Assembly: GCA_022605405.1 (NCBI GenBank) | Contig: JABYQQ010000003.1 | Span: 1,922,001-1,986,000, forward strand | From: Earliella scabrosa | Taxonomy: Eukaryota; Basidiomycota; Agaricomycetes; Polyporales; Polyporaceae | Direction: 5' to 3' | Length of the DNA stretch: 64,000 nt | In this document: in pieces, positions 12,373 through 23,849 of the stretch | Numbering within the stretch: the first letter of the stretch is position 1 | How the letters are laid out: each line of letters begins with the position of its first letter | Position numbers and translations under genes: made by a program | Notes under the pieces: generated by a model | Databases searched by the model: none | Told to the model about the DNA's origin: nothing | The model's input: the letters and a program-made list of their open reading frames with translations, nothing else

Positions 12373-12908
12373 GCTTCGTGAACAACATATAAGTCATCAT
12401 CGGACGGAGAGGGTTGTCGGCGGAGGGAGAACGCCTTAGCGCCAAGTAAAGACGCCGCTATCGCCGCCCCGACTCGTGGCTACGATACATGTATATGAGC
12501 GCTGAGCGACGCCGTCGCATATCGACTCCCTCTCGCATTGCTGTCGCTGCCAGGTGCCGACAGTGCGAGTCACAGCACCTGGTGGACGCAGCTCCAATGT
12601 CCCCGCGAGAACGAACCGTAAATTAGGTAAGTGTCTTGTTAACCACCTCTAGCACTCATCGATTCCCTCTCTGAGGCAGTCCAAGGACGGCACACACAAT
12701 TACCGTACAGACGACATATCGTAGTTTACTCAAGTACAGCTCGCGGCGAGAGCAAGGGACGGGAATGAGGACAGTAGGTTCGGACAGAACTTCGGAAGGC
12801 ATTAACAGATCAACAGGCTGGCTTAAAGAACGAGAGTAAGTAGAGTAATGACAGTGGGGTTTGGGGTTTGGGGGAGTTGAACGTTCAACGAAGAGAGAAT
12901 GGGCTGGA
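12373..12908. other. intergenic with a perfect palindrome
   Basis: No gene is supported. The perfect palindrome GTTGAACGTTCAAC lies at 12876-12889, just beyond the stop of the membrane coiled-coil gene. A short inverted repeat with CAGGTGC/GCACCTG arms lies near 12551-12581. Confidence 0.5.
12876..12889. promoter_or_regulatory. GTTGAACGTTCAAC palindrome
   Basis: A perfect 14-bp palindrome built from the GTTGAAC half-site. The half-site recurs in tandem close to two gene starts in this window (33422 and 43768). Here it lies 3' of the membrane coiled-coil gene, so a promoter role at this copy is unproven. Confidence 0.4.
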
Positions 12909-15016
12909 TTAGATTGTTGTTGCACTGTCGCCGTGGGCATCGAGTGTGGCGTCGCGCTCGTTGGGCTCGTGCAGACGTTGAATGCCCCGTTGGAGGCTTC
13001 CGAAAGCTACTTGGAACGGAATGCCGTCATTGACGAGTTGCAGAGTTCCGGCCTTCTTGCGGACTTGTAGGAGCTCCGACGCAAGCTCAAAGAGCGTCTC
13101 AGTAGTAGCCGCAATATGTGCCGTGGAAACACTGCGATATTGATCGAGGCCACGCAGTACTTCCTCTTGGTATGTGAGGCTGTCGAGAAGGGCTTGGCGT
13201 CCAGGAGAGATGATCCACATCCCCCAAGAGAGGTCGCGCTTCGCGGCGCTAGTAATGCGAGACGCATGCTCCCATAGCGGGAGCATGCCCACGAGATCCT
13301 TGTCAAGTTCGTCGAGGGACGCGCTGATGGACGAGACGTCTAGCAGGACGTCCTGTACGTCGGAAGAAAGGTGTGGCATGACCGTAACTGCCTTCGTGAC
13401 GCGGGCGGGATCTTCAAGAGCATCATCGTGTAGAGACGTCCGCATGATGTAGTCGTTGAAAGAGAGTAGGCTAATAGAAGGAGTAAGCAACTGCCCTGTA
13501 TCAATACAGTCATGACATTGCGTACGTACGCGTCGACAATCGTACGGATGTTCGCCGAGAGCAGCTCCAGCTCGCGCCCAACGGCTCTGGCGTCCTGAGC
13601 GAACCGAATGACCTTATCGAAAAGAGCTGCTTTATTGCCGAGGTCGGTCGCTGCGACTGCGACTGCTAGCTCTTGTGCCGTAAGAGCAGCATAGTTGATA
13701 TCGACAGCGAGTAGGTTAGACTTCACGTGAGGAAGGACGCGTTCGACCAGGCGAGACTCAAGTCTCCTAAGAACGGCAAAGTTGTGGCCTCCGAGGAGGG
13801 AAGAGAGGTCTTGGACGCCATAGGCGTCGCCGAGGATAAGAAGATCTTGGGAACCTGCGTCTGGAACTCTGGCCGTAGCGAACTCCGCCGGGGCGGCAGA
13901 TCCATCAGCGGTGGGTGCAAGAAGCGGATCTTGGCAGGGAAAGGCTATGATGCTGAAGGGCCCTCCGTCACAAAGGCTCTCGAACGATAAGCCAACCCGT
14001 CCCTTAGTCGACGCGCTGACGATAAGCAGGATGACCAAGGAGATCGATACCCACTTGACAGCCACAATGAGGGCCCGCGCAACCTTGCTACCCGGGAACT
14101 CCGAGTCGCCGTCCCCGACGTTGATGAAGTACTGGAAGTCTGGGTCGTCGACAATGTCTTGGGGATAGTCGTAGTAGTCGTGGTCGTCATCCGCGGGAGC
14201 AGGCTGGGAACCATCCACAACGGAAGATTGGTGGTCAAGTTCCGACTGGTCGGAGCCGTCAGCGTCTAAGGCGAATATCGGGCCCCGACCAATCGCCTCC
14301 GCAGGGCGAACATCCTCCGCCCCTGCAGCGGTGGGGTGAGCGGCACCGTCGTCTTGGGCCACCGGTACGGAGTGGCAGCCATGAGCAGGAGGCGTGGCGC
14401 GGTGGTCGGGAGCAGCGGGTGCGGCGCGGTGGTCGTGAGCAGCGGGCGCGGGGCGGCGGTCGGGAGCAGCGGGTGCGGCGGGGCGGTCGTGAGCTCTCGG
14501 TGCGTTCGTTGGGGCAGAGCCAAAGCGGCGTAATTGATGCGCAAGGCCCTCATGATGTACAAGGACGTGAGCAGGAGATGCATCGATATTGCCGCTTCGA
14601 GCAGGCGCACTTCGCGCACGAAGACCACCTGTCTTTTCGCGTTGCTCTGCAGCCGGGAGCATGGTGGGACCAACTGACGCCAGGCTCAGGAAACCACCGC
14701 TGTGAACGGCATAGGCGTCCTGCCCATCTGGAATCTGCGCACTGAGGTCATTGTTGTCGGAGCGAGTGGCGGGCGCGGGCACAGTAACAGACGGGGGTGC
14801 AGTGGGCACAGCGGCGTGAGTTAGGGTACCGCCAGTCTCTTGGCTAGGTGTCGCCGCAACTTCAGGGCCATAAGAGAGCTGTAGAAGTAGATGTGTTTGA
14901 GGAGGAAAAATGGGAATTGCGATCTAGGCAGGACTTACCTCTGAGTCGCTGCGACCATTGGCAGTATGATGGGAATCGTAGGAAAAGGGAGGTATAACTT
15001 GATGAGGCTCGGACAT
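12909..15016 (-). CDS. single-pass membrane protein with C-terminal coiled coils
   Basis: Three exons (15016-14939, 14878-13530, 13470-12909) total 1,989 nt, giving 662 residues with 60- and 59-nt introns. The N-terminal 290 residues are disordered and include an Ala/Pro/His-rich degenerate repeat at about residues 150-195 (APAAPDHR-type units). An acidic stretch (YYDYPQDIVDDPDF) leads into a membrane helix at about 290-315 (RALIVAVKWVSISLVILLIV). The region after it is helical and matches the pattern of a recurrent agaricomycete family with an N-terminal single TM followed by long coiled coils and a conserved NDY motif, here FNDYIMRTS at the last exon start. Function is unknown for the family. 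The ATG at 15016 precedes a canonical GTAAGT donor. Confidence 0.8.
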
Positions 15017-15841
15017 ACTTTCGTTATTCTCTTGCAGAGGATCAGGAGTCGTAGAGTGCGAGAGTGCAAAGAATTGCTGTGGGGGCGGACTCGCCTGTGC
15101 GTGCGTTAGGTACAGACGCGTTTGTGCCACCCGGAGATTTGCGACTTGGGACGACACGATTCACTATACTCGGCAGAAGCCGGTCGTGCTCTCAGCAGTA
15201 CTCTGCACCAGCAGCGTCATGAGCCCTCATTGAGCCCACATGTATCGGCGTGCAAGCTGCGTTCGGCTGACGGAGGCTTGAACGCGCCGCGTCTGCACCG
15301 CCTTCCGACCCCGCAGCAGCCAACCTTACATAATCTAACCTAAGCTCCCAAAGCCTATCAGCTCGCGCCCTCACTTTTGTTGAACCATCCTGTCGGCTGT
15401 GTCTGAGCCAGGCCTGAAGTGCCCGCTGCGCTTTTGTCATCTGGCGGGAGACTACGACCGCAATTACACTCATCTGCAGCGGTGCAGCTCCTAATCGCCA
15501 CATGTGGTCCACAGTCTGGTACGTTTTCGTGCGGTTCATTCTCGCGCACCCGCCGCTACTTGTGTCTGGTACTTGTGACTCTGCTAAAAGTTAATCCGTG
15601 CTTTTACCCACAGGGCGTCGCTTTGCTTCAGACGTCGACCATTGTGCAGTGACTGGTGGCCAACAGCGCGTTCTGACTTGCAATTGAGGCAAACAACGAT
15701 AGGCTGGTCAATCCTGTCTCCTCCAAGACCCGTTCGCAATGCCGACAACAACTTGCCGTGGCCTCTCATCGCTGCTAACCTCCTCCGTTCTCTTCATCAT
15801 CTCCGTCAACCACAAAACCTGCCACCCGCTCCGCGCCCGGC
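15017..15841. other. intergenic between divergent genes
   Basis: This is the shared upstream region of the minus-strand gene at 12909-15016 and the plus-strand gene starting at 15842. CT-rich stretches near 15770-15800 are typical of basidiomycete promoters. No other gene was seen. Confidence 0.45.
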
Positions 15842-16607
15842 ATGGTCCACCTGAAGCACACCAACATCGACGAGCCCCGCGCGCCCGTCGCGCCGCCGCC
15901 GCCGCCCACGCGGACGAGCATGCGCCTCTTCCTCGCGCGCAGCGACCGGGAGCGGACGACTCTCGTGTCCGCGAACGGGGTGCCACAATACCAGGCAACG
16001 ACTAGGATGACGGCACGGGGAGTCGCGCCGCGCGTGCTCAGCATCCGCCGCTCGGCCGAGTCCGAGGCGGAGAGCGTCGTGGGGGAGGTCGAGTGGCTGC
16101 GGCAGTTCGGAGCGCACACGGTAGTGACGGGCTACAAGAGGTTCACAGCGTGAGTCGGCTCGGTTCGAGCTCATGCTTTTGGCTCTGGTCGGTGGGGAGC
16201 GGATCCGGATCGGGCTGTGTTCGCTGTTGGGTGTTCGCGGTCGAGAGGGACGACATGGCAGATGCTGACTGGGACTGACACTTGCAGGCTGCGCTGTTTC
16301 TTGGGCAACTACAACGAGGAGTACAAGTGGAAGGAGGTCAAGGGCGTCGGGAACGTCGTGCGTGCGCTTCCTCGTGTTCCTCTCGTGCGCGCTGATTCAC
16401 CCCATCCGGCGCACCATCTCACAAACCTCCGCCCTTTCACAGCTCTTGCACCTCAAGACGAAGCAAGCGATCGCATGGAGGACCGTCGAGTCCACACCGA
16501 GCCGTCACATGGATTCTACAAGGAAGCCCGCTACGCCCCACGTGGCTGGTAATGGAAGATTTCAAAGGCGGTCAATCATATCAATGAGTTCGGGTCCCTG
16601 TCCATAG
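15842..16607 (+). CDS. DUF6593-like protein
   Basis: Exons 15842-16149, 16288-16357 and 16443-16607 give 543 nt and 180 residues. The middle intron is long for this window (138 nt) but has GTGAGT and TTGCAG ends. The order of elements fits the basidiomycete DUF6593 beta-sandwich family: an opening strand (MRLFLARSDRERTTLVSANG), a central V-G-E-V-E-W strand, a turn, then EYKWKE followed by LLHLKTKQAIAW. The usual C-terminal hydrophobic strand (FVYVEK type) is missing. After AIAW the residues become Ser/Arg-rich and unconvincing, so the 3' end may be decayed or misspliced in my model. Function is unknown for the family. Confidence 0.6.
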
Positions 16608-16710
16608 GTTGTCCTCCCCATCCCCCCCCCGGTGTTCCAAGCGGCACAGCGAGTGAGTTATACACCCTCGGTCTCGTCCTGACGAACGTTTCATGACGCG
16701 TTTGTCTAAG

Positions 16711-18150
16711 TCGTGCCAAATCTCCCCGCATACGTCGACCTGACTTCCAACAATGTACCGACGTCTGGGAAGACAGTTCGGTTACGGGACCTCCGACTTG
16801 TGGATCCCTACGAGTATGTCGCAGTATCATACGATCTCATCGACGAGCGACTCGCGGTTCTCGAGGGCGCGACGGCCGCAATCGCCAACGTTGCTCTCCC
16901 TGCGGAGCGTAACACGAGGTCAAGGATCAACCGCATCCCGACCGAACTCCTCGTCAGGATCTTCTCTGTCCTCGCAGCACAGGACGACAACGAGGACCTC
17001 GTGAACGTCCCACACGTCTGTCGCGCGTGGCGCAACATTGCAGTCGACAGCCCCCACCTGTGGACGCCCATCTCTATCATACGCCCCGACAAGACTGATG
17101 CGTTTCTGGCACGTGCAAAACAACATCTCCTCGACGTCCGTGTTTATTTCGCGCATAAGGCTATCTCAGGATATTTGGCTGACAATGAACCAGTGGGTCA
17201 GTCGGTTCCGATCGTTCGTCATCGAACTCGATGACATCAGGCCGGTCGGCTTCATCTTGTCCAACCTCGACCACATGGCTGCGCCCAGCCTGGAGACCCT
17301 CGTCATCGACGTGAGAGAAAACTTCGACAGGGAGACGGTCGCAATGCTCCAGCATGGTGTAGGCTCGCATTGGCAGGGGGGGCGAGAGGAATCCCTCTTG
17401 CCTTACTCGCCCTCCATACGCTGCGTCTCCGCCCGTTCCACATCCGCTGGGACTTGTCTATCTCCAGAAACTTGACGACGCTCGATCTCCGGACACCTGA
17501 GATCATCCCTCCGACCCGACCGCAACTCTTGAAGATCCTCAAGCAGTGTCCCGATCTCCACACGCTGTGTCTGGAACTGAAGCCCTCGACCTTCAAGACC
17601 GCGTGCCTGCCGCCGTCTCTTGGCTCCTCTCCCACCTCACCTTACCTCCGACGACTCGCTACGATATTTCTACCCTCGACGAGATCGCGCCCGGCGCGCC
17701 CCGCCAATATACCGTCATCCGAGAAGATCGCACCCGACTCCCCGGGCTCGTGAAGATCCACCGGATCGACTTCTGCCTGGACGTCGACGGGCGGTGCGCT
17801 ACCCCACGATCGGCATTGCGCGGACCCGGTGACGCGCCTGAGCGTTACCGTCGAGGCCACGGACCGCGCGTTCCAGCAGATGCCCGCCCGCCATCTCCTG
17901 CGCGACCTCGACACGCTCGTCGTGCACGACCTGCCTGAGTACGACGCGTGGCGGCGACTGGGCGCCGGGCCTCCGCGCGCTGCGGCTGTCGTCGCTTGAG
18001 CACATGACAATCGCTGGCGCGCTCATCAAGGAACAGCTCGAGACGCCCGGGGGAACGCTTCCCGCTCCGCTGAGTTGCCTGCGGTTGGAGGAGATCGCGG
18101 TCGTCTCTCTGGAGCTCACCGTCGTGTGTCGAGCGGTCATAGGATACTGA
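16711..18150 (+). pseudogene. F-box/LRR-type gene, frameshifted
   Basis: An F-box is clear near residue 75 of the frame at 16713-17234 (INRIPTELLVRIFSVLA, then VCRAWRNIAVDSPHLW), the signature of agaricomycete F-box proteins whose LRR tails recruit substrates to SCF ubiquitin ligases. The reading frame then jumps: near 17180 to a frame with WVSRFRSFVIELDD, near 17370 to one with LTTLDLRTPEIIPPTRPQLL, and again before 17546. The C-terminal LRR-like end (ALRLSSLEHMTIAG ... GY stop at 18148-18150) is still recognisable. No intron explains these shifts, and no in-frame ATG precedes the F-box. I read it as a dead gene with at least three indels. Confidence 0.75.
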
Positions 18151-18931
18151 CAGTCATCTGCGGAGAGTGCAAAATCATTGCCACGCAAATATTGAGTGGC
18201 CGGAACCCCCTCGATGATCATCCCAATCTCAGCGCTTGAGTTGGGGCTGTAGGCTGTCTTCGGATTACGTCTAGATGACTATGGCACCGTTGTCTACTAC
18301 CTGCTATGCTGAAGCCTCCAATACCCATGATACATCACGCGCCCAAGCGAAGTAGACGGACCAGCCAAGCCCACCTTGCCTCCACAGAGCCTCACAATAC
18401 CGAAGTACGCACACATCATGAGCGAACTGCTCCTGCTCCCACAGGGAGCTCTGATCACGGAATATGCAAAGATGGAAATCATATTGAACGCGCGACATAC
18501 GGAATTGCCCAAGATGCGTCATCTCGCCTCTCCCCATTTGCTCGATGTGCGACTTCGCCAGTGTGCCAAGAACACATATGCTGAAGCATCTTGGCGAATC
18601 GAGAGGCTTGGTGATGCTCAGGGACTCCACAAGACGTGAAGACCGGGCGAGAGGAGAAGCGGGAGGCGGTGGTATGTGAGGGTGGGAGAGGACTACGATG
18701 TGTGAAGACGCGGCGGAGTGCGCGAGGAGTGTGTGGCGGGATGCAGGGGCACAGGCGGTGCTTCGTTGCAATCGATTCGTTGACATCTCATTTGATTTCG
18801 GACATGAACACGATATACATACAGGGAGCCGCAGGCGCATCGCCCATGAGAAGGATTGGTATGGACGCTACATGCAAATGGACCGGACTCGCATGGCGTA
18901 GCAGTGAGATTTCCTCCACGTCCTCACAGAG
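18151..18931. other. intergenic, no supported gene
   Basis: Overlapping frames exist on both strands (18304-18840 minus, 18376-18639 plus). The plus frame from 18418 reads as a short amphipathic helix but ends without splice context. Nothing is assignable. Confidence 0.3.
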
Positions 18932-19785
18932 CTAGGAAATGCCGGCTCGAGCTCGCAAACCTTCGATGCGGTCGTTACCGTCATTGATAGCATCTCCAAG
19001 TTCCCTGTTCTGAAGAGACAGGTCAGCAGTGGCCAGCAGCTAGGGGAGAGCACTCACCGTCTTACGAATCTGTTCCTCCGCCTCGAGGCACTCCCGTAGC
19101 TTCGTTTGGAGATGGTGAGCATAAGCCCGACAAGCAATCAAAGGTGCGTGATTCTCACCAAGGCAGGCAGGTCCTTGACATCGTAGGTAAGAGGATCGCC
19201 AGGCACACGGATCTTGAAGATCTCCTGAATGGAGAGGAGGAGTTCAGATTTCGAGAGGTACCGTTCGATGACCTGACTGACTGTCAGAGGCTGTTCCACT
19301 GACAAAGACGAGGCGTACCTCCGCGCGTGTCTCATACTGTTGTCCGAGCCGCATCAGTGAATAGCCAGGGAGATCGGGCTCCTTCCAACGCCGGTAGCTG
19401 AGAAGTACTTCAATAGACAGAACACGGCATCAGAGCGTCACGTACAACAGTACGCCTTCGTCGGTCGTTGTCAAGGTCATGTTATCTTTGCAACCTTCAA
19501 GACGGACTCGATGTGCCTTCACCTGATATCCGGTTCAGTGCTGTATCACGAAGCATTATGCATGATACTTGCCTCCGTCATGAGGGACTTATGGACTAGC
19601 TTCTTGAAATGGGTGGCGGGGGTTTCTCTCATCCACCGCTTCCTGGTCGCGACTATCGGTTTCTTGAGAAATGCCTGTCCGACCTGCTAGGAAACGGATA
19701 TGATACTCACTCTTTTCAACGAGACGATGGAACGGAATTGTTGTCTCGTCTTCGCAAACCAGATTGTGGAGTGCGAGACGGATGT
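18932..19785 (-). CDS. multi-exon helix-rich orphan, 5' end unresolved
   Basis: A chain of phase-consistent exons reads 19785-19711, 19662-19573, 19522-19446, 19407-19319, 19272-19159, 19099-19058 and 19009-18932 (stop). Introns are 38-59 nt. The intron 19523-19572 uses a GC donor (GCAAGT) with a good CTGAA branch and CAG end. The predicted chain is rich in Lys/Arg then in amphipathic helices (RYLSKSELLLSIQEIF) and ends in GLRARAGIS. The 5' exon could not be fixed: two frames overlap between 19711 and 19919, and a plausible ATG at 19919 sits in the wrong phase. It may be intact with an unseen first exon or broken at its start. No family was recognised. Confidence 0.5.
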
Positions 19786-20329
19786 CTATTACGGATGCTT
19801 CAGCAGCGGCAACATACCGATCGAGTGAATAAGCATACGCTGAAGGTATGTCAAGGTCGGCATCGGGGATGCAACTGGAGAGAGCGTAGACTCGGTAAAA
19901 TGCTGTAGGCGAGATGTGCATGCACAATGCTCAGCAAAAACAAGTTGAGCGCTGTCAATGGTGCGAGTCCCATCCCAGCAAACACGATACAGACACGAGT
20001 CGCCCGCGTGTACTGGCCGCACGGGCCTGGCGTGCAAGTGTGACAGTCACTGTCAGGCTCGACGCGGCCCTCCCATAGTCAACACTACTGTAACCCAAAG
20101 ATGTCAACTGACTGTCGCAAGCAGTGATAGCGCAAAATATGTGAGGTTCTTGCCAACAAGTAGCAATGTAGCATGATCCTACTATGTAGTTTCTGTGGTG
20201 GCGGCGTCGGCAAACGCCGCCAGCGCCAGTCTGAGATGACTCCGAGTAACACGACGTGACATGCACCTCGTTGTGCTCTTCCTCCCTGTACTATCAAAGC
20301 TGCTTGGGCACCAGAACATCTCTCCTGCA
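19786..20329. other. intergenic, divergent promoters
   Basis: This separates a minus-strand and a plus-strand orphan gene. It contains overlapping unsupported minus frames, including the unresolved 5' part of the 18.9-kb gene (to about 19927). Confidence 0.35.
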
Positions 20330-21046
20330 ATGACAGACACTGCGCAAAACAATAATGCAACCGATGCCGACAGAATCTACATTCCCCTGTCAGGGAAATC
20401 CTCTGAGTCGTCCAAATCCCTTGGAGATGCGCTTGTCCGGATTGCCTCTGGAGGGGCCGAGTTGGTGATCGTGCGTAGCCAACGGTGCTCACCATTCATT
20501 CGCCTTTCTCACCGACTCATCATAGAGGGACGCTTCAGGCTCAGAAGTTACAAAGGTCCCGGGAGATCTACTCCAGGCGCTCAGCATGCGCGCATTAGCT
20601 TGTACGTGCAGTCTAGTGGACCCATTTTCTCTGTACTGAACAGATCGCGCGCAGGGTACATCGATCATCAATGTCTTAATACGAATAACGCCCAAGTAGT
20701 GTTTGTGACCACTACATCCCGCCTTCAGGTCTGTGGTCGTTGCTCATCACGAGAATGTCTCGAAATCTGATCTTGGAAGTAGAACCCGAAGGGGTCTGAG
20801 CACCCTGCTCTAGCCCTTCCAATCGTACGTGATCTGGCGGACCAAGTGGAGGCATTGGACGACCAGGTCAGGGGCGAGTCTGACTTCGCAGCTTACATGA
20901 GCCGCAGTGGCCAGTACTATGAGGAGAAGCTGTATCCAGCGACTTGGAGGGTCTGGCTTTTTCGCGTCATTGCATGTGGCATCTTCTCGAACATATTGAT
21001 CACCGCAGCTCGCTTTTGGTATAATGTCTCTACGTTGGGAAACTAG
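20330..21046 (+). CDS. small single-pass membrane orphan
   Basis: Exons 20330-20470, 20526-20601, 20655-20728 and 20783-21046 total 555 nt, giving 184 residues; introns are 53-55 nt and all phases agree. The N-terminus is polar (MTDTAQNNNATDADRIYIPL). The middle has beta-like strands, and the C-terminal region carries one membrane segment (VWLFRVIACGIFSNILITAA) followed by a short tail. Gene size, exon count and C-terminal membrane anchor resemble the orphans at 30.2 and 42.9 kb. No family was recognised; a tail-anchored or cell-surface role is only a guess. Confidence 0.65.
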
Positions 21047-22739
21047 CACGGATGTACCTGAAAACTCCACTTCCTCGTTACTCGACCAGGACGTTTGAAT
21101 CTAGCGTCGGCATTGTTCAGTCGTTACTACAACTCGCTTCGACCGTAGAGAGGCAAGGTTTCCTTGACGTCCAGAGCTACGCCAGTCGGCATGACACGAA
21201 GCCGTTGATCAGGTAGGTTGAAGCCTGAGGTCGTGGTATCGCGTCGCTGTCACGTTCAAGCCCAACATGCCCATCAAGTCCAAGATTGCAAGTATGTTGA
21301 GGCGCGCAGACGCCTTCTAACCTGCAGGGTGGGCGATGACCAGCGGTGACTGTGATCAACGGCTGGTGCTGCGGGTAGAACCGCCGCGGCTCGAATTATG
21401 AGGGGATGTGGGTTGGGTGTAAAAGATGCACGGTGGGGTGTCGTCATGAAAATGTCATCATTTGCAACCCGCCGGCACTCGCTGCGAAGAACGAGACAGG
21501 GCTTCCGAAGCCCTCTCACCACTCTGCAGCTGCTCTCTCTTCCAGTCTCTCATTTTCTACGCTGGTGCACAAGCCCGAACTGGGAGAGGCACTCGAGGAC
21601 GCGCCGCTAGTAGGCACCTGATCATCCTCTGGTGATCAAGTCCTCAGCAAGAGGATGATGAGTTAGCGAGCTTTCGTACGCTCCAGATGAGATTGTAACG
21701 CGGTCGGGGCTCCTAGCTCCTAGGTCAGGACAAAGTACTGACCAAATTGGGCCTGGCACTCAGATCCGAAGACCAGCGAGTCTCAGTGGTTCTCGACGGT
21801 CGGCGAGACCCGTTCGATGAAGGGGGATCGGCTTTCGACGGTACCACGTCACTCGGTCACGACGACCAGCGGTGGCTGAACAACGACTTCGACGACGCTT
21901 CGACGCTTCGACGAACGACCTCGGCGAGCGGGTACGCTTCGACGAGACAACGGCAAGAGTAGGAGTCAATAGAAATTGAAGTTCTCTATTGTGATGTGGG
22001 TATGGGGTGTAGTGGTGGTGGCCCTGGTGGGCTCCCTCTCGTCTCGCTACCCCGCTGGCTCCTACGCCTCTCCAGCGCCTCTCCTTCCTAATTCGGACCG
22101 ATCCTCGCCTATCGAGCGCGGGCCGACAGACCTTCCAACCTCGTAGTTTTCGTCCATCAGAGACACCGGCTAGTCCGACGATGCTACCCAGTCTCCAGGC
22201 GTACGTGCGGATACCTGAAAACCAGACCGGGTTCGGCGCGTGTGGTGTGCTCCGTCGTCGAACCGTCGTTACAGAGATACTTCGGCATTCTGTTGCTGTC
22301 GATACATGTCCTCTGCGACTACCAGAAATGCGAAAAACTGCGGTATCTGACGCGGAACACCCGCGGTGAGGCGTATGGTCACGATCGGCGTGTTGGTGTG
22401 GTTGGCCATGTGGTCCGTGCGCGCGCTTCGAAAGCGGCATACTGATCCCCTGCGCCTCGAGGACCTCCCGCGCAGACTTGCTCAGACTTCCTTCAAGTAC
22501 AGTGCAAGGACGGCCAAGGTGCTGAGCTTCTCATTGAGCACAACCTGGACCGCGATCCCGCACGTCGCACGTTATGCAGACGTACAGCGCCGCGCCGCGG
22601 GGACCGTACGCCTCGAGCGCCGACGTGTTCATGCCCTGCACCGATCTCAGTCAGCATGAACGAACGGGGAAGGAGAATAGGATAGAAACGGGAGTCGGGA
22701 ACCGAGGCGAAAGGAGGACCGGTCCATGCACGTACTTGC
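21047..22739. other. decayed DNA, no intact gene
   Basis: Long frames at 21760-22440 (minus) and 22366-22659 (plus) lack splice logic and family motifs. Composition and the neighbouring relics suggest old coding DNA. A minus-strand fragment near 22475-22640 (ALEAYGPRGAALYVCITCDV) looks coding but is too short to name. Confidence 0.35.
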
Positions 22740-22985
22740 TGTCTACCCATCCTGGAACGAACTTGTGCTGGAGCGGCAGGGAGACCGCCCGGATCCTCAG
22801 CGGAGAGAGTCCCGTCGTTGGTCTCGTCATTGAGGCCCTTGGAGGAGACGAACTCCTTCGAGTCGAGCAGCTGGGTCTGGTCAAGGCTCTCGGGGCGTCC
22901 GATGGTGACGTGCAAGTGGCCCTGGATGAGGCCTTGCGCGTGCACGCGCTGGGGCGCCGTGTGTGACGTCGTGGTGGGGTTAGTG
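22740..22985 (-). pseudogene. relic of a secreted fungal protein domain
   Basis: The minus strand reads VHAQGLIQGHLHVTIGRPES, then LNDETNDGTLSAEDPGGLPA, then, after a frameshift near 22760, LPLQHKFVPGWVDSKYVHG. The QGH-H-V core followed by a F-KGLND-x-G-L-A-GGLP block is the pattern I know from a common agaricomycete extracellular protein of unknown function. Only about 80 residues survive, with shifts and no start. Confidence 0.45.
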
Positions 22986-22999
22986 AAGTGGTCGAGCTC

Positions 23000-23849
23000 T
23001 TGGCCTTGGCGGGGAACAAGCTCAAGGCGCAGAAGTTGATGAAGTTATTTGTCGACTACGTCGACGGCTCCTGGCCAGCGCATAATGAGGTCGCGCTTGC
23101 CAGGGCTGTACACTATGTGCGTCTCCAGCCTTCTCCGACAAGAACTGAACAGCCTGATCCGCTTCAGGCCCAACACGCGCGCCTTCGCGACGAGCATGCT
23201 GCGTGTCCATCTGCATCAAGCAATGAGCTTCAACAGCGTACCTCCCGCTCCCGTCGGCCACGGCAATCGCCAGCTGAAAGACCTCCACCCGCGTCAGGCC
23301 CTCCTTGAACCACGTGGTCTCCCTGTCCATCCACCTGAGCGCCTTGAGTTACGGGGGAAACCCTTCCTCGCGTGGGACGTCAATCCGCTGTCCATTCGGG
23401 AGGTACGGCGCCAAGTTGAGCAGCGTGTGCAACCCACCCCGCGGCAACGACGAGGACTTGTATTCGAGCAGGTTGCCGGAACACGCGTATGGGGGGAGGT
23501 GGTCGCGGTGGAAGTGGGACTTCAGGATCTGCAGGACGGTCGGGACGGTCGGGACGGTCGGGACGGATGTAGCTCGTCGCGACGGCGTTGGTCTTTCCCA
23601 CGGCTGACAACGTTGACGTGTTGGGTGTACGGGACAAGCAGGATGGTTCCGCGATCTGCTCCTCAAGCTCGGCCTCCTTGGTGGGAATGTCTGAACCCGC
23701 ATCCGGCGAGGGCGCAGTTGTGTTGCGGAGGTCGCAAGTGCTTTTGCGCTCTTGAGTGTGCGACAGGGTACGGTGTATGAGAGATCTGAGCGCGTATACA
23801 TTCAATAACGTAGCGGCGTACCGAGGATGAGCGCGTTCTCAGGGTTGCG
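23000..23849 (-). pseudogene. unidentified coding relic
   Basis: The minus strand keeps coding-like pieces in shifting frames: PRGGLHTLLNLAPYLPNGQR, WFKEGLTRVEVFQLAIAVAD, and DTQHARREGARVGPEADQAV. Stops separate them. I do not recognise the family. Confidence 0.4.
23533..23566. repeat. 9-bp microsatellite (GGACGGTCG)
   Basis: Nearly four perfect copies of GGACGGTCG lie in tandem inside decayed DNA. On the minus strand they would code a short DRP tract. Confidence 0.85.

Noticed and set aside
19684..19710. 27-nt intron reading VGQAFLKK into the 18.9-kb gene
   Set aside because: Far shorter than any other intron in the window; a 48-nt alternative ending at 19663 keeps the same phase.
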